A stretch of 39,989 bases of DNA from CALMEC01 sp964393105 (GCA_964393105.1 CAYMSM010000054.1:1-39989); one strand, 5' to 3'. Shown: positions 30,232-39,989, counted from the first letter of the stretch. A program made the numbers and translations. Notes: a model not told the origin generated them from the sequence alone.

Positions 30232-30510
30232 ATGGCGATCGACCCGACGCACCGGATCCGGATCGAGTACTGCGTCCCCTGAGGCGCCGCTCCGAACGCC
30301 GCCGGTCTGGTGGCGCGGCTCTTGACGGGGTGGGGCGCGATCCTCGCGTCGGTCGACGTGATCGCCGGCACCGGCGGGGTGTTCGACGTCCACGTCGACG
30401 GTGGCCTGGTCTTCGAGAAGCGGATGCTCGGCCGCTACCCCGATCCAGACGACGTCCTGCCGCTCATCAGGGACCGCATCGGCCCCGAGGTCATGCGCGC
30501 ATGCAGGTAG
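30232..30510 (+). CDS. SelW/Rdx-family selenoprotein (CxxU; in-frame TGA = Sec)
   Basis: Read through TGA 30280-30282, the frame encodes 92 residues with the SelT/SelW/SelH (Rdx) thioredoxin-like fold. RIRIEYCVPU places Cys14-x-x-Sec17 at the redox site after the first strand. NAAGLVARLL is the following helix, then SVDVIAGTGGVFDVHVDGGL and VFEKRMLGRYPDPDDVLPLI, the family's GxxGxFEV...VDG...FSKK...GRFP pattern. An in-frame stop at 30220 leaves ATG 30232 as the first start. A SECIS-like hairpin follows the TGA, and selD is in the window. Such proteins are small cytoplasmic thiol-redox proteins. Standard annotation would either miss it or start it at GTG 30310, losing the active site. Confidence 0.9.
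30280..30319 (+). promoter_or_regulatory. Sec UGA codon plus SECIS-like hairpin (SelW-like gene)
   Basis: UGA at 30280-30282. The upper stem GCCGCC (30298-30303) pairs with GGUGGC (30309-30314; one G-U). The loop is GGUCU (30304-30308). The outer stem GCCGC (30286-30290) pairs with GCGGC (30315-30319), with a 7-base bulge on the 5' side. There are 21 bases between UGA and loop. The loop begins GGUC, like the hairpin in the peroxiredoxin-like gene (GGUCG, 20 bases). Confidence 0.75.
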
Positions 30511-30517
30511 CGACCGG

Positions 30518-30958
30518 TTAGGCCGCCACGCTGCGAACGTACTCGTCGCCCAAGAGCGGGCTCGACAGGATGAAATCCGCGGTCGAGCGGTTGCAGGCGA
30601 TCGGCACGTTGTAGACGACGGCGATCCGCAGCAGGGCCTTGACGTCGACGTCATGGGGCTGCGGTTCGAGCGGGTCCCAGAAGAACACCACGAAGTCGAT
30701 GCGCCCTTCGGCGATCGCAGCGCCGATCTGCTGGTCGCCGCCAAGCGGGCCGCTGAGGTAGCGGTGCACCAGGAGGCCAAGCTCCGAGGCGATCGTCCCG
30801 CCGGTCGTCCCGGTCGCGTACAGCTCATGCCGGCTCAGGGTGCCGCTGTTGAACCGCGCCCAATCGAGCATGTCCGCCTTGCGGTTGTCATGCGCAATCA
30901 GGGCGATGCGCTTGCTGCGCGACATCGCACGAGCGCCCGTCGTCAGTGCTTCGTTCAT
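30518..30958 (-). CDS. mgsA: Methylglyoxal synthase
   Basis: A 146-residue enzyme converting dihydroxyacetone phosphate to methylglyoxal and phosphate. Marks: KRIALIAHDNRKADML (substrate phosphate and active loop), YATGTTGGTIASELGL, YLSGPLGGDQQIGAAIAEGR, VVFFWDPLEPQPHDVDVKAL (catalytic Asp and His) and NVPIACNRSTADFIL, as in E. coli MgsA. The start is uncertain: ATG 30958 or 30925, neither with a clear ribosome site. It converges on the SelW-like gene (7-base gap) and is divergent from tkt. Confidence 0.95.
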   Translation of the reverse strand: MNEALTTGARAMSRSKRIALIAHDNRKADMLDWARFNSGTLSRHELYATGTTGGTIASELGLLVHRYLSGPLGGDQQIGAAIAEGRIDFVVFFWDPLEPQPHDVDVKALLRIAVVYNVPIACNRSTADFILSSPLLGDEYVRSVAA

Positions 30959-31091
30959 GGAGGTGACGGTAGCGTGCTTCCGGCGGGAAGACACCCGACA
31001 CGGGTCCAGTGACGCCACACTGAAACCAGCCGCGATGTCGAATCCACCACATCGTCATGGGTAGACTCGCGCGGTCCCGCGAAGGAGGAAC

Positions 31092-33071
31092 ATGCCCACC
31101 CAGCTCGCTCCCCCCGAGCTCTGCATCACCACCGTCCGTACCCTTGCGATCGACGCGATCGAGAAGGCCAAGAGCGGCCACCCCGGCGCCCCGATGGGGC
31201 TCGCACCCGTCGCCTGGCAGCTCTACACCACCGCGCTTCGCCACTCGCCGGACGAGCCGTCGTGGGCCGACCGGGACCGTTTCGTGCTGTCGGCCGGACA
31301 CGCATCGATGCTGCTGTACGCGTTGCTGCATCTCACCGGGTATGACCTGCCGCTCGACGAGCTCAAGCGCTTCCGCCAATGGGAGAGCCGCACCCCGGGG
31401 CATCCCGAGTACGGGCTGACCCACGGCGTCGAGAGCACCACCGGCCCGCTCGGCCAGGGCTTCGGGAACGCCGTCGGTTTTGCGCTGGCTGAGCAGATGC
31501 TGGCCGCTCGCTTCAACCAGCCGGGCCACACGATCGTGGACCACCGGAGCTGGTGCATCTGCTCGGACGGCGACCTGATGGAGGGCATCTCGCACGAAGC
31601 CGCCTCGATCGCGGGGCACCTGAAGCTCGGCAAGCTGATCGCGATCTACGACAACAACGGCATCTCGCTGGACGGACCGACCCACCTGAGCTTCAGTGAC
31701 GACGTCGAGGCGCGATTCGGCGCGTACGACTGGCGGGTGCTTCGCATCGACGACGGCAACGATCTGGGCCAGATCGACGCCGCGCTCGCGACCGCGCAGG
31801 AGTCGGATGGTCGTCCGACCCTGATCATCTGCACGACCCACATCGGGTTCGGCTCACCCAACAAGCAGGACAGCCATGCCGCCCACGGCGCCGCGCTTGG
31901 CCCCGAGGAGACGATCGCCACCAAGCGCGCATACGGGTGGCCCGAGGATGCTCAGTTCCTGATTCCGGTCGAAGTCGCCGCATGGGCACCGCACATGGTG
32001 GGGCGCGGGAGTGACCTCGCGGCGGACTGGAACGAGCGCTTCGACGCCTACCGCAGCGCCCACCCCGACCTCGCGGCCGAGTTCGAGCGGTCGACCGCCG
32101 GTGAGCTGCCCGACGGATGGGACGCCGAAGTTCCGACGTTCGGGCCCGACGACAAACCTGCGACCCGGGCGGCGGGCGCCAAGGTGATCAACGCGATCGC
32201 GGCGCGGATGCCCGAGCTCGTGCAAGGCGCGGCCGACCTCGCCAGCTCGACCGACACGACGCTCAGGGACCTCGGCGTGGTCTCGGCCGGAAACTTCGCC
32301 GGGCGCAACCTGTACTACGGAGTTCGCGAGCACGCGATGGGCGCGATCACCAATGCGCTGGCGCTGCATGGCGGCCTGCGTCCTGTGGCCTCGTCGTTCC
32401 TGATGTTCTTCGACTACATGAAGAACACGATCCGCCTTGCGGCCCTGATGGAGATCCCATCCATCTTCGTGTTCACCCACGACTCGATCGCCCTGGGTGA
32501 GGACGGCCCCACCCATCAACCGGTGGAGCACCTGGCGGCACTGCGCGCCATCCCCAACGTGGTGACCATCCGGCCGGCCGACGGCAACGAGACCGCGGCG
32601 GCGTGGCGCATCGCGATCGAGCGCACCGACGGACCGACCGTCCTGGTGCTGACCCGGCAGGGGCTGCCGACCCTCGACGGGCCCGCGGACGTATCACGTG
32701 GCGCATACGTCGTCGCCGACGGCACCGATTGCGTCCTCATCGCCACCGGCTCCGAGGTGTCGGCCGCCGTCGCCGCGCGGGGGATCCTGGCCGCGCAGAA
32801 CATCAGCGCCCGCGTCGTCAGCATGCCGTCGTGGGAGCTCTTCGACGAGCAGGAGCCCGAGTACATGGATTCGGTGCTCCCCGAAGGGCCGCCACGCCTC
32901 GCGATGGAGGCCGCCTCCACCCTCGGGTGGGAGCGCTGGGCGGACGCCGTCATCGGGATCGACACGTTTGGCGCCTCGGCGCCGGGTCCTGAGCTGATGG
33001 AGCAGTACGGGATCACCGCCGAGGCGATGGCCGAGGTGGCGGCATCGTTCTTCGGCGACGAGGAGTCGTGA
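31092..33071 (+). CDS. tkt: Transketolase
   Basis: A 659-residue thiamine-diphosphate enzyme of the pentose phosphate pathway that moves two-carbon ketol units. Marks: KSGHPGAPMGLAP (N-terminal His), FVLSAGHASMLLYALLHLTG, the ThDP motif CSDGDLMEGISHEAASIAGH ending YDNNGISLDG, the pyrimidine-domain catalytic Glu in SIALGEDGPTHQPVEHL, and the C-terminal domain GTDCVLIATGSEVSAA. AAGGAGG lies just before the ATG. Complete. Followed by zwf and opcA on the same strand. Confidence 0.97.
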   Translation: MPTQLAPPELCITTVRTLAIDAIEKAKSGHPGAPMGLAPVAWQLYTTALRHSPDEPSWADRDRFVLSAGHASMLLYALLHLTGYDLPLDELKRFRQWESRTPGHPEYGLTHGVESTTGPLGQGFGNAVGFALAEQMLAARFNQPGHTIVDHRSWCICSDGDLMEGISHEAASIAGHLKLGKLIAIYDNNGISLDGPTHLSFSDDVEARFGAYDWRVLRIDDGNDLGQIDAALATAQESDGRPTLIICTTHIGFGSPNKQDSHAAHGAALGPEETIATKRAYGWPEDAQFLIPVEVAAWAPHMVGRGSDLAADWNERFDAYRSAHPDLAAEFERSTAGELPDGWDAEVPTFGPDDKPATRAAGAKVINAIAARMPELVQGAADLASSTDTTLRDLGVVSAGNFAGRNLYYGVREHAMGAITNALALHGGLRPVASSFLMFFDYMKNTIRLAALMEIPSIFVFTHDSIALGEDGPTHQPVEHLAALRAIPNVVTIRPADGNETAAAWRIAIERTDGPTVLVLTRQGLPTLDGPADVSRGAYVVADGTDCVLIATGSEVSAAVAARGILAAQNISARVVSMPSWELFDEQEPEYMDSVLPEGPPRLAMEAASTLGWERWADAVIGIDTFGASAPGPELMEQYGITAEAMAEVAASFFGDEES

Positions 33072-33146
33072 CGGCCACCGGTTTCCAGGGATGAGTCTCA
33101 CCTTCAAGTTGACCGTAAGATACATCGGTGTCGGTGATGGCACCAT

Positions 33147-34669
<1,523 letters not shown>

Positions 34670-34685
<16 letters not shown>

Positions 34686-35674
34686 CGCAACCCGCCGTCT
34701 GGACCGGTCGGGGCGTGCGCATCGCCGACATCGCACGACGCCTCAGGGAGCTGCGCGCGGGGTTCGGAGACGAGCTCTCCTCGACGCTGACGAGCGTGAT
34801 GAACCTGGTCGCCGTCGCCCCCGACGAGAGGTCCGCGCGCGACGTGGAGGCCGTCGCCGACGCGCTCAGCGACCACCACCCCTCGCGCGTCGTGATCGTC
34901 GTTCCCGCCGGCGGCGCCGACCGCATCGACGCCAGGGTCGAGCTGATGCCCAGCACGCGGCGCGGACGCGATCGCACCCTGCTGGTCGAGCAGATCGTAC
35001 TGACGCTTGGTGGCGCAGTGGCCGCCCACGCCGGCAGCGCCGTGATCCCCCTGCTTCGCTCCGAGCTCCCGACGTTCTTGTGGTGGCCCACGGCCCCCGA
35101 TCCGACCTCCCCCACGTTCCTCGAGCTCGTCCGCGTCGCCGACCGCCTCGTCACCGAAACTGGTCGCGGGCTGCAAGGACACGAGGCCCTCGCCCGACTC
35201 GCGACGGTGGCCGCAAGCTCACCCGCCCCCGTCACCGACCTGGCGTGGGCCATCCTGACCGCCTGGCGTCAGATCATCTCGACCTCGCTTCGCAGCGAAA
35301 CGCTCGTGGCGCTTCGGGGTCGCCCCGCCTCCGCGGTGATCACCTGCGCGGCGGGTGAGCCGCCGCTCGAGGCCCTGCTCTTGGGAGGCTGGTTGGCGGA
35401 CGTCCTCGGCGATCACGTGCGCATCGGGTTCGCCCAAGCCGAGGGCTCGGACGACATCCTGGGCGTCAAGATCGACGCGCGGGGCGAGTGCGTGATGGAG
35501 CTGGCCCGCGGCGACGGGCCACACGCCGTCATGCTCCGTACCGCCGCGGGCGGCCCGAGGTCGCTCCCCCTCCCTTCACCGCACCGCCGCGAGCTGCTGG
35601 CGGGCGAGCTGGAGTTACGCGGTCACGACCGGCCGCTGGAGCGAGCTCTCGTCAACGCGATGCGAGTGGCGTAA
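34670..35674 (+). CDS. opcA: OpcA-like glucose-6-phosphate dehydrogenase assembly protein
   Basis: About 334 residues. Members of this family bind G6PD and adjust its assembly or activity in cyanobacteria and Actinobacteria. The family segments are SSTLTSVMNLVAVAPDERSA, AHAGSAVIPLLRSELPTFLW with WWPTAPD, and WRQIISTSL. The GTG start at 34670 has GAGGAG upstream and lies within the zwf 3' end, so translation is coupled. Not an enzyme as far as known. Confidence 0.85.
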
Positions 35675-35703
35675 GGGCATCACGAGCTCGGGCTTCCCGT
35701 CCA

Positions 35704-36255
35704 CTACGTCCAGGCATCCCTTCCCGTTTCGCCGGTCCCTGATCCTCCCAGGGCGGCCGCCGCGGACTGTGGGCTGTCGACGACGGTGACGTGTGAGAGA
35801 TCGTCATCGCCGAGGACGAGTTCCTTTGCGAGGACTGAGATCACACGGTCCCAGCGGTCGCCGACCAGGATGATCGGCGTCGTGGTGCGGTGCATCAGCG
35901 CGAGGTTCCACGAGAGGGCGACCTCGGTAAGGGTGCCGATCCCGCCGCCGACGGCGATCAGGGCGTCCGCGGCCAGCAGCTCGGCGAGTCTGGCGATCAG
36001 GTCCGCGGCCACCCGCTCCTCGACGACCCATTCGTTGGCCGCGAAACGTTCGGACCAGGCGGCGACAGTGACGCCGATGACATGGCCCCCGGCCTCGCGG
36101 GCGCCGCGCGAGGCGGCTTCCATCACGCCCGTGTAGCCGCCGGTCATGACACCCCAGCCGGCCTCTGCAAGAAGCCTGCCCATCAGCCGCCCCGCCTCGT
36201 ACTCCGCGTGCCCGTCGGCGACGCGGGCGCTGCCGAACACCGCCGCGACCGACAT
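35704..36255 (-). CDS. LOG-family protein (TIGR00725-like)
   Basis: A 183-residue Rossmann-like protein of the LOG/MoCo-carrier-like family. Marks: VAAVFGSARVADGHAEYEAG, GWGVMTGGYTGVMEAASRGA, and the nucleotide loop VGGGIGTLTEVALSWNLALM (family PGGxGTxxE). Many members are cytokinin riboside monophosphate phosphoribohydrolases; here PGG is VGG, as in the TIGR00725 branch, whose role is unclear. The ATG lies four bases after the deacetylase stop, so it belongs to the 37701-35704 operon. Confidence 0.85.
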   Translation of the reverse strand: MSVAAVFGSARVADGHAEYEAGRLMGRLLAEAGWGVMTGGYTGVMEAASRGAREAGGHVIGVTVAAWSERFAANEWVVEERVAADLIARLAELLAADALIAVGGGIGTLTEVALSWNLALMHRTTTPIILVGDRWDRVISVLAKELVLGDDDLSHVTVVDSPQSAAAALGGSGTGETGRDAWT

Positions 36256-36259
36256 CGCT

Positions 36260-37420
36260 CTAGCCGCCTGCGAACGTCGAGCGCGCCTCGTCCACCACGC
36301 GCTCGGCCTCGATATCGGCCGGCGCCCGATGCTCGGCGGGAAGCTGAGGGCCGGGATCGTCGCGCAACCCGGGCGTCAGGTCCACGCCCAGGCGCGTCTG
36401 CGCCCGCGTCAGCCACTCCGTGGGCAGGTCGTTCGCGAGGTCCGCGCCGACCATCTCGGCGAACAGCATCGTCCACGCGCGTGGCAGCACGTCCACGTTG
36501 TAGCCGCCGCCGCCGAGAGCCACCCACTTGCCGCCAGCCGCGTCGAACGCCAGGTCGTGGAGCGAACGCCACAGGCGCGGGAACGCGTCCATCGTGACCT
36601 GCAGATGCGCCAGCGGATCGGCGTGGTGGGGGTCGACTCCGTTCTGGGTGACCAGCACATCCGGACGGAACGCCCGGACAGCCGGTGCGATGACCTCGTC
36701 CACCGCACGCAGGTACGGAGCCTCACCCGCCAGCGCCGGAAGCGGGACGTTGATCGAGTACCCCACGCCGTCGCCGCTTCCGCGCTCGGCCAGGCCGCCC
36801 GTACCGGGGAACAGGAACTTGCCGCTCTCGTGGACCGAACACGTCAGCACACGCGGGTCGTCGTAGAAGATCCACTGCGTTCCGTCGCCGTGGTGGACGT
36901 CGACGTCGACGTAGGCGACGCGCTCCGCCCCGGCGTCGAGCAGCGCCCGGATCGCCACGGCGGGATCGTTGTAGATGCAGAAACCCGCCGCCCGGTTGGC
37001 AAACGCATGGTGCAGCCCCCCGCCGGGGCAGAACACCTGCTCCACCTCGCCGTTCCACACCGCCAGGGCGGCGGTGATCGACGCGCCGCAGATCTCGGCG
37101 GCGGCCTCGGCCATGCCGCCGAACGCCGGGGTGTCGCCACCGGAGGCCAATCCCCAGTTGGAGGCCTCCCATGCCGCGGCCAGCTCGGGCTCTGCGCTGT
37201 AGCGCTTGACAGCGGCGACGTAGGCGGGCGCATGGACCGCCTGGATCTGGGCATCGGTTGCGGGCAACGGGTCGATCTCGATGACGTCAGGCCGGTCCAG
37301 CAGCCCGTACGCGCGGATCAGGTCGACGGCAAGCGCGCGCGTCGTCGGCGAGAGCGGATGATCGTCACCCAGGTCGTACGCGCCCAGCGCGTCACGGCCC
37401 ACGAATCCCGTGCGTCCCAT
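36260..37420 (-). CDS. Histone-deacetylase-fold protein (AcuC-like)
   Basis: A 386-residue zinc deacetylase of the arginase/deacetylase fold. HHAFANRAAGFCIYNDPAVA and YVDVDVHHGDGTQWIFYDD carry the active His pair and zinc Asp/His, and QNGVDPHHADPLAHL has the second Asp; GGGGYNV closes the site. It resembles AcuC, which deacetylates and so activates acetyl-CoA synthetase; another acetyl-lysine or acetylpolyamine substrate is possible. ATG 37420 shares one base with the YciI-type gene's stop. Confidence 0.9.
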   Translation of the reverse strand: MGRTGFVGRDALGAYDLGDDHPLSPTTRALAVDLIRAYGLLDRPDVIEIDPLPATDAQIQAVHAPAYVAAVKRYSAEPELAAAWEASNWGLASGGDTPAFGGMAEAAAEICGASITAALAVWNGEVEQVFCPGGGLHHAFANRAAGFCIYNDPAVAIRALLDAGAERVAYVDVDVHHGDGTQWIFYDDPRVLTCSVHESGKFLFPGTGGLAERGSGDGVGYSINVPLPALAGEAPYLRAVDEVIAPAVRAFRPDVLVTQNGVDPHHADPLAHLQVTMDAFPRLWRSLHDLAFDAAGGKWVALGGGGYNVDVLPRAWTMLFAEMVGADLANDLPTEWLTRAQTRLGVDLTPGLRDDPGPQLPAEHRAPADIEAERVVDEARSTFAGG

Positions 37421-37701
37421 CAGGTGGCGACGGTCCACGGGACGACGCGCCACGACGTGACGAGGCCCGCGGTGAAGTACGGGTCGGACTCGACGAACGC
37501 CGTGACCTCGTCCTGGGATTCGGTGCGGAACACGATCGCTGCGCCGGTCGGCGGGTCACCGAGGGCTCCACCCGCGACCACCCGATTATCCTGCTTGTAC
37601 TCGCCGACGTGGGCGAGATGAGCCGGTCGATACTCGCCCCGCCGCTCGACGATGTCGGCGACGTAGTCATAGAAGAGGATCAGATACCGGCCGGACTCCA
37701 T
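37420..37701 (-). CDS. YciI-like protein
   Basis: A 93-residue ferredoxin-like protein of the YCII family: YLILFYDYVADIVERRGEYR, then PAHLAHVGEYKQDNRVVAGG (family His and Asp/Gly positions), ESQDEVTAFVESDPYFTAGL and SWRVVPW. Members are small dimers, some with hydrolase activity, mostly uncharacterised. First gene of an operon with the AcuC-like and LOG genes. Divergent from pabB with a 36-base gap. Confidence 0.83.
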   Translation of the reverse strand: MESGRYLILFYDYVADIVERRGEYRPAHLAHVGEYKQDNRVVAGGALGDPPTGAAIVFRTESQDEVTAFVESDPYFTAGLVTSWRVVPWTVAT

Positions 37702-37737
37702 GCCGTCACCATACGTGGTCCGGCATGCTCTCCATAG

Positions 37738-39000
37738 GTGATCGCTGCCCGCTCCACCATCCACCGAGTGCCCCTGGATCGCGCGCCGCGTCCCGAGGCG
37801 CTCCTGGCCGCTCTGGCCGAGCGTGATCGCCCGGTGCTGGTGCCGTTCGCGGGTCACATCATCGTCGCCTGCGACCCGGCCGAGGTCGTGACCGGGGCAG
37901 AGGTGTGGGACGCTGTCACCATCGCCTGTGCCCGACGTTCGCAGGGCCCCGAGGCCGCGGCCGGAGCATGGATCGGTCTGCTCGGCTATGACCTGGGTGG
38001 CACGATCGAACGCCTGCCGCGACCGCACCCCGACCCGGGTGGACCCCCGCTCGCCGGGCTCGGCCGCTACGACACCGTCGCGATCTTCGATTCGTATGGC
38101 GGCTGCACGCTCGCCGGCGCCGGATCCGAGTCTGCGCTGCACGAGCTCGCCGACGTCGCGCGGCAGGCAGACCGGCCAGGGTCGGGCGTTCCACCGTCCA
38201 CCCCTGTCACCACCTCGCTCGACGCGGCGGCGTACCGCGACCGCGTCGGGCGGACGCGTGAGCTGATCCGGGCAGGCGATTGCTACCAGGTCAACCTGAC
38301 GCAGCGGCTCAGCGGACCCTGGACCGGTTCGCCGATCGAGTTCGCGACCCGTCTCTGGGACGCCGCGGGCCCGTCGTCGCATCGGGCCTACGTCGGCATG
38401 CCGGAGGGGGTCGTCGTGTCGGCGTCCCCGGAGCGGCTGGTACGCGTGTCCGACGGGGTTGCCGAGAGCGAGCCGATCAAGGGCACCGCGCCGCTCGGCG
38501 AATGGGAGCGGCTCTCGGCGAGCGCAAAGGACCGGGCCGAGCACCTGATGATCGTGGACCTGGTGCGCAACGACCTGGGTCGCGTCGCGCGGCCGGGCGG
38601 GGTCTCGGTGCCACGCATCTTCGGATATCTCTCCACCCCGTACGTCGAGCACATGGTCAGCGAGGTGCGCGCCGAGCTTCGCGCCGGCGTGACCGCGGGC
38701 GACGTGTTGCGCGCGGTGTTCCCCGGAGGGTCGGTCACCGGCACCCCGAAGGTGCGGGCGATGGAGGTCATCAGGGAGCTCGAGCCTGTGTCCCGCGGCC
38801 CGGCGTTCGGCAGCGTCGTCACGGTGGGAACGGATGGCGCGATCGAGGCCAGCATCACGATCCGCACGGCGTGGGTCGCCGGCGGCGAGGTCCGGTACTG
38901 GTGCGGCGGCGCGGTCGTGTGGGACAGTGACCCCGACGCTGAGCACGCCGAGGCATGGGCCAAGGCCCAACCGTTCCTGCACGCAGTGGGCGCCGCGTGA
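37738..39000 (+). CDS. pabB: Aminodeoxychorismate synthase component I
   Basis: A 420-residue chorismate-utilising enzyme. The C-terminal two-thirds has RDRVGRTRELIRAGDCYQVN, SASPERLVRV, EPIKGTAPL (the PIKGT Lys typical of PabB rather than TrpE), HLMIVDLVRNDLGRVA and FPGGSVTGTPKVRAMEVI. With a glutaminase partner it makes 4-amino-4-deoxychorismate for folate. The pabC gene follows with a GTGA overlap, which supports PabB over TrpE. GTG start. Confidence 0.92.
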   Translation: MIAARSTIHRVPLDRAPRPEALLAALAERDRPVLVPFAGHIIVACDPAEVVTGAEVWDAVTIACARRSQGPEAAAGAWIGLLGYDLGGTIERLPRPHPDPGGPPLAGLGRYDTVAIFDSYGGCTLAGAGSESALHELADVARQADRPGSGVPPSTPVTTSLDAAAYRDRVGRTRELIRAGDCYQVNLTQRLSGPWTGSPIEFATRLWDAAGPSSHRAYVGMPEGVVVSASPERLVRVSDGVAESEPIKGTAPLGEWERLSASAKDRAEHLMIVDLVRNDLGRVARPGGVSVPRIFGYLSTPYVEHMVSEVRAELRAGVTAGDVLRAVFPGGSVTGTPKVRAMEVIRELEPVSRGPAFGSVVTVGTDGAIEASITIRTAWVAGGEVRYWCGGAVVWDSDPDAEHAEAWAKAQPFLHAVGAA

Positions 39001-39779
39001 ACCGCGTGGCGTGGCTCAACGGCGCTCTTCTCGATGCGGCGACCGCGAGCCTCTCCATCGACGATCCCGGCGTCCGGTACGGCGTCGGTCTGTTCGAGAC
39101 CATGCGTGGCCAGGATGGGTCGATCCCGTGGCTCGATCGTCACCTCACACGCTTGGCGCGATCGATCGCGACGCTCGCCCTGGAGGGGATGCCCGCGATG
39201 GCCCACATGCGCGACGCCGCCGCATTGGTCGCGACGACGCTGGACACGGGGCCCGCGCGGATTCGCGTGACCGTTACCCCCCACCCCACCCTGCTCGTCG
39301 AAGGCGTCCCCGTCGAGATCGATCCGGATGAGACACTGACCGCCGCGTCGATCCGGGGCGCGTGGCACCCAGCCAACCGGATCGCCGAGCACAAGACCCT
39401 TTCGTTCCTCGGCTGGCGCGACGCCGAGCGGCAGGCCCACGCGATGGGCGCCGACACGGCGCTCCTGCTCGACAGCGATGGACGACTGGGCGAGGCGTCG
39501 ACCGCAAACGTGTTCTGCGTGATCGGTGGAGAGGTCATCACCGCACCGATCAGCGGCATCCTTCCCGGCGTCACCCGCGGGGTCGTGATGGAACTGACAC
39601 CGGTCCGCGAGGCGATCCTCGACGAGCCCACGTGGCGTTCGGCTGACGAGATGTTCGTCACCAGCGCAGTCCACGGCGTCGTGCCTATCGTCCGGCGCGA
39701 CGACAACGACATCGGGCCTGGAGCAGGGCCTGTGACGGCTGCCCTGCGGCAACAGGTCGAGGCGCTGCTGGCTTCCTGA
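38997..39779 (+). CDS. pabC: Aminodeoxychorismate lyase (class IV aminotransferase fold)
   Basis: A 260-residue PLP fold-type IV enzyme releasing pyruvate from aminodeoxychorismate to give p-aminobenzoate. Marks: SIDDPGVRYGVGLFETMRG, the PLP Lys in EHKTLSFLGWRDAERQA, and LGEASTANVFCVIGGEVITA. GTG 38997 overlaps the pabB stop. By sequence alone a D-amino-acid or branched-chain aminotransferase is possible; the pabB link decides. Confidence 0.88.
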   Translation: MNRVAWLNGALLDAATASLSIDDPGVRYGVGLFETMRGQDGSIPWLDRHLTRLARSIATLALEGMPAMAHMRDAAALVATTLDTGPARIRVTVTPHPTLLVEGVPVEIDPDETLTAASIRGAWHPANRIAEHKTLSFLGWRDAERQAHAMGADTALLLDSDGRLGEASTANVFCVIGGEVITAPISGILPGVTRGVVMELTPVREAILDEPTWRSADEMFVTSAVHGVVPIVRRDDNDIGPGAGPVTAALRQQVEALLAS

Positions 39780-39820
39780 CGAGACGACCGCTTCGGCCCG
39801 AGTAGCTCTCGTCTGCGCGC

Positions 39821-39989
39821 TAGTGCTCTGTCTCACAAGTCCCTTGACGATATGGCGAGTGAAAAACCCGCCGGACAAGGACGCAGCCTGCGCCCCATAC
39901 TTGTCAGTATGGGCGCAGGCGAGGACACAGCCCCCGAGGCGACTGCTCCCCCACCAGCGGACCGAATCCGGCGGAGTTTTGCAGCCGCC
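39821..39989. mobile_element. Second copy of the TA-flanked palindromic element (cut by window end)
   Basis: Starts TAGTGCTCTGTCTCA and aligns with the element at 27142 at matching offsets for all 169 visible bases. Stems are kept by paired changes: GCCGGA/TCCGGC here against GCTGGA/TCCAGC, and CCATAC/GTATGG against CCATAT/ATATGG. The frame MGAGEDTAPEATAPPPADRI begins at 39909. It may be a complete small element or the left end of a larger insertion sequence whose transposase lies outside the window. The 41 bases between pabC and this element show nothing else. Confidence 0.75.

Noticed and set aside
37738..39000. Anthranilate synthase component I (trpE)
   Set aside because: The PIKGT motif and the overlapping pabC gene favour aminodeoxychorismate synthase; no trp gene is nearby.

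Overview
The window is about 40 kb of high-GC bacterial DNA. Several features point to Actinomycetota: a NucS mismatch endonuclease, an OpcA-like partner next to zwf, a DtxR/IdeR-type regulator, a LexA site of the CGAAC-N4-GTTCG type, an Flp-type pilin and a futalosine-pathway menaquinone gene (mqnD). The mixture suggests a deep branch such as Thermoleophilia more than a classical Streptomyces or Mycobacterium; this placement is inference. Nearly all sequence is coding, with many 1-4 base start/stop overlaps.

The main discovery is a selenocysteine (Sec) set. selD (14968-16092, minus) encodes selenide, water dikinase with its Cys17/Lys20 active site. Two other genes each carry an in-frame TGA exactly where the catalytic Cys of a thiol-redox motif is expected. 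One is a peroxiredoxin/thioredoxin-like protein with a UxxC motif (4596-5153). The other is a SelW/Rdx-family protein with a CxxU motif (30232-30510). Each TGA is followed, after 20 or 21 bases, by a hairpin whose 5-base loop begins GGUC, as expected of a bacterial SECIS element. Ordinary gene calling would break or miss both genes.

Layout. 0.15-3.9 kb: DJ-1/PfpI protein, NCS1 permease, aminotransferase, methyltransferase. 3.9-5.2 kb: Uma2 nuclease and the Sec peroxiredoxin. 5.2-7.4 kb: Flp pilin, a second protein with a pilin-like N-terminus, a matching palindromic site upstream of each, and small zinc-ribbon proteins. 7.4-10.3 kb: GYD, rhodanese and GNAT proteins and unknowns. 10.3-12.8 kb: a histidine-kinase-like protein lacking its phospho-acceptor His, divergent from an excisionase-type HTH regulator. 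13.0-16.1 kb: RNase P RNA, lexA with its SOS box, tRNA-Leu(GAG), secG, selD. 16.2-19.7 kb: a long palindrome, a thioesterase and a fragment of a lost paralogue, a TrkA-type potassium channel, mqnD, a phage-head-like zinc protein and a vapC remnant. 19.8-21.4 kb: arsR / aquaporin / arsC. 21.5-27.1 kb: DtxR and Crp regulators, an atypical LuxR regulator and a three-GAF GGDEF-EAL protein. 27.1-30.5 kb: a small palindromic mobile element, lipoprotein, guaB, nucS and the Sec SelW gene. 30.5-35.7 kb: mgsA, tkt, zwf, opcA (methylglyoxal and pentose phosphate). 35.7-37.7 kb: LOG, AcuC-like deacetylase and YciI. 37.7-39.8 kb: pabB-pabC (folate). From 39.8 kb: a second copy of the mobile element, cut by the window edge.

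A recurring oddity is that three genes (at 6.6, 16.8 and 29.4 kb) are followed by a partial second copy of their own 3' end. Two genes (nucS and the GNAT gene) seem to start at CTG. Bases 1-153 hold no gene I can support.
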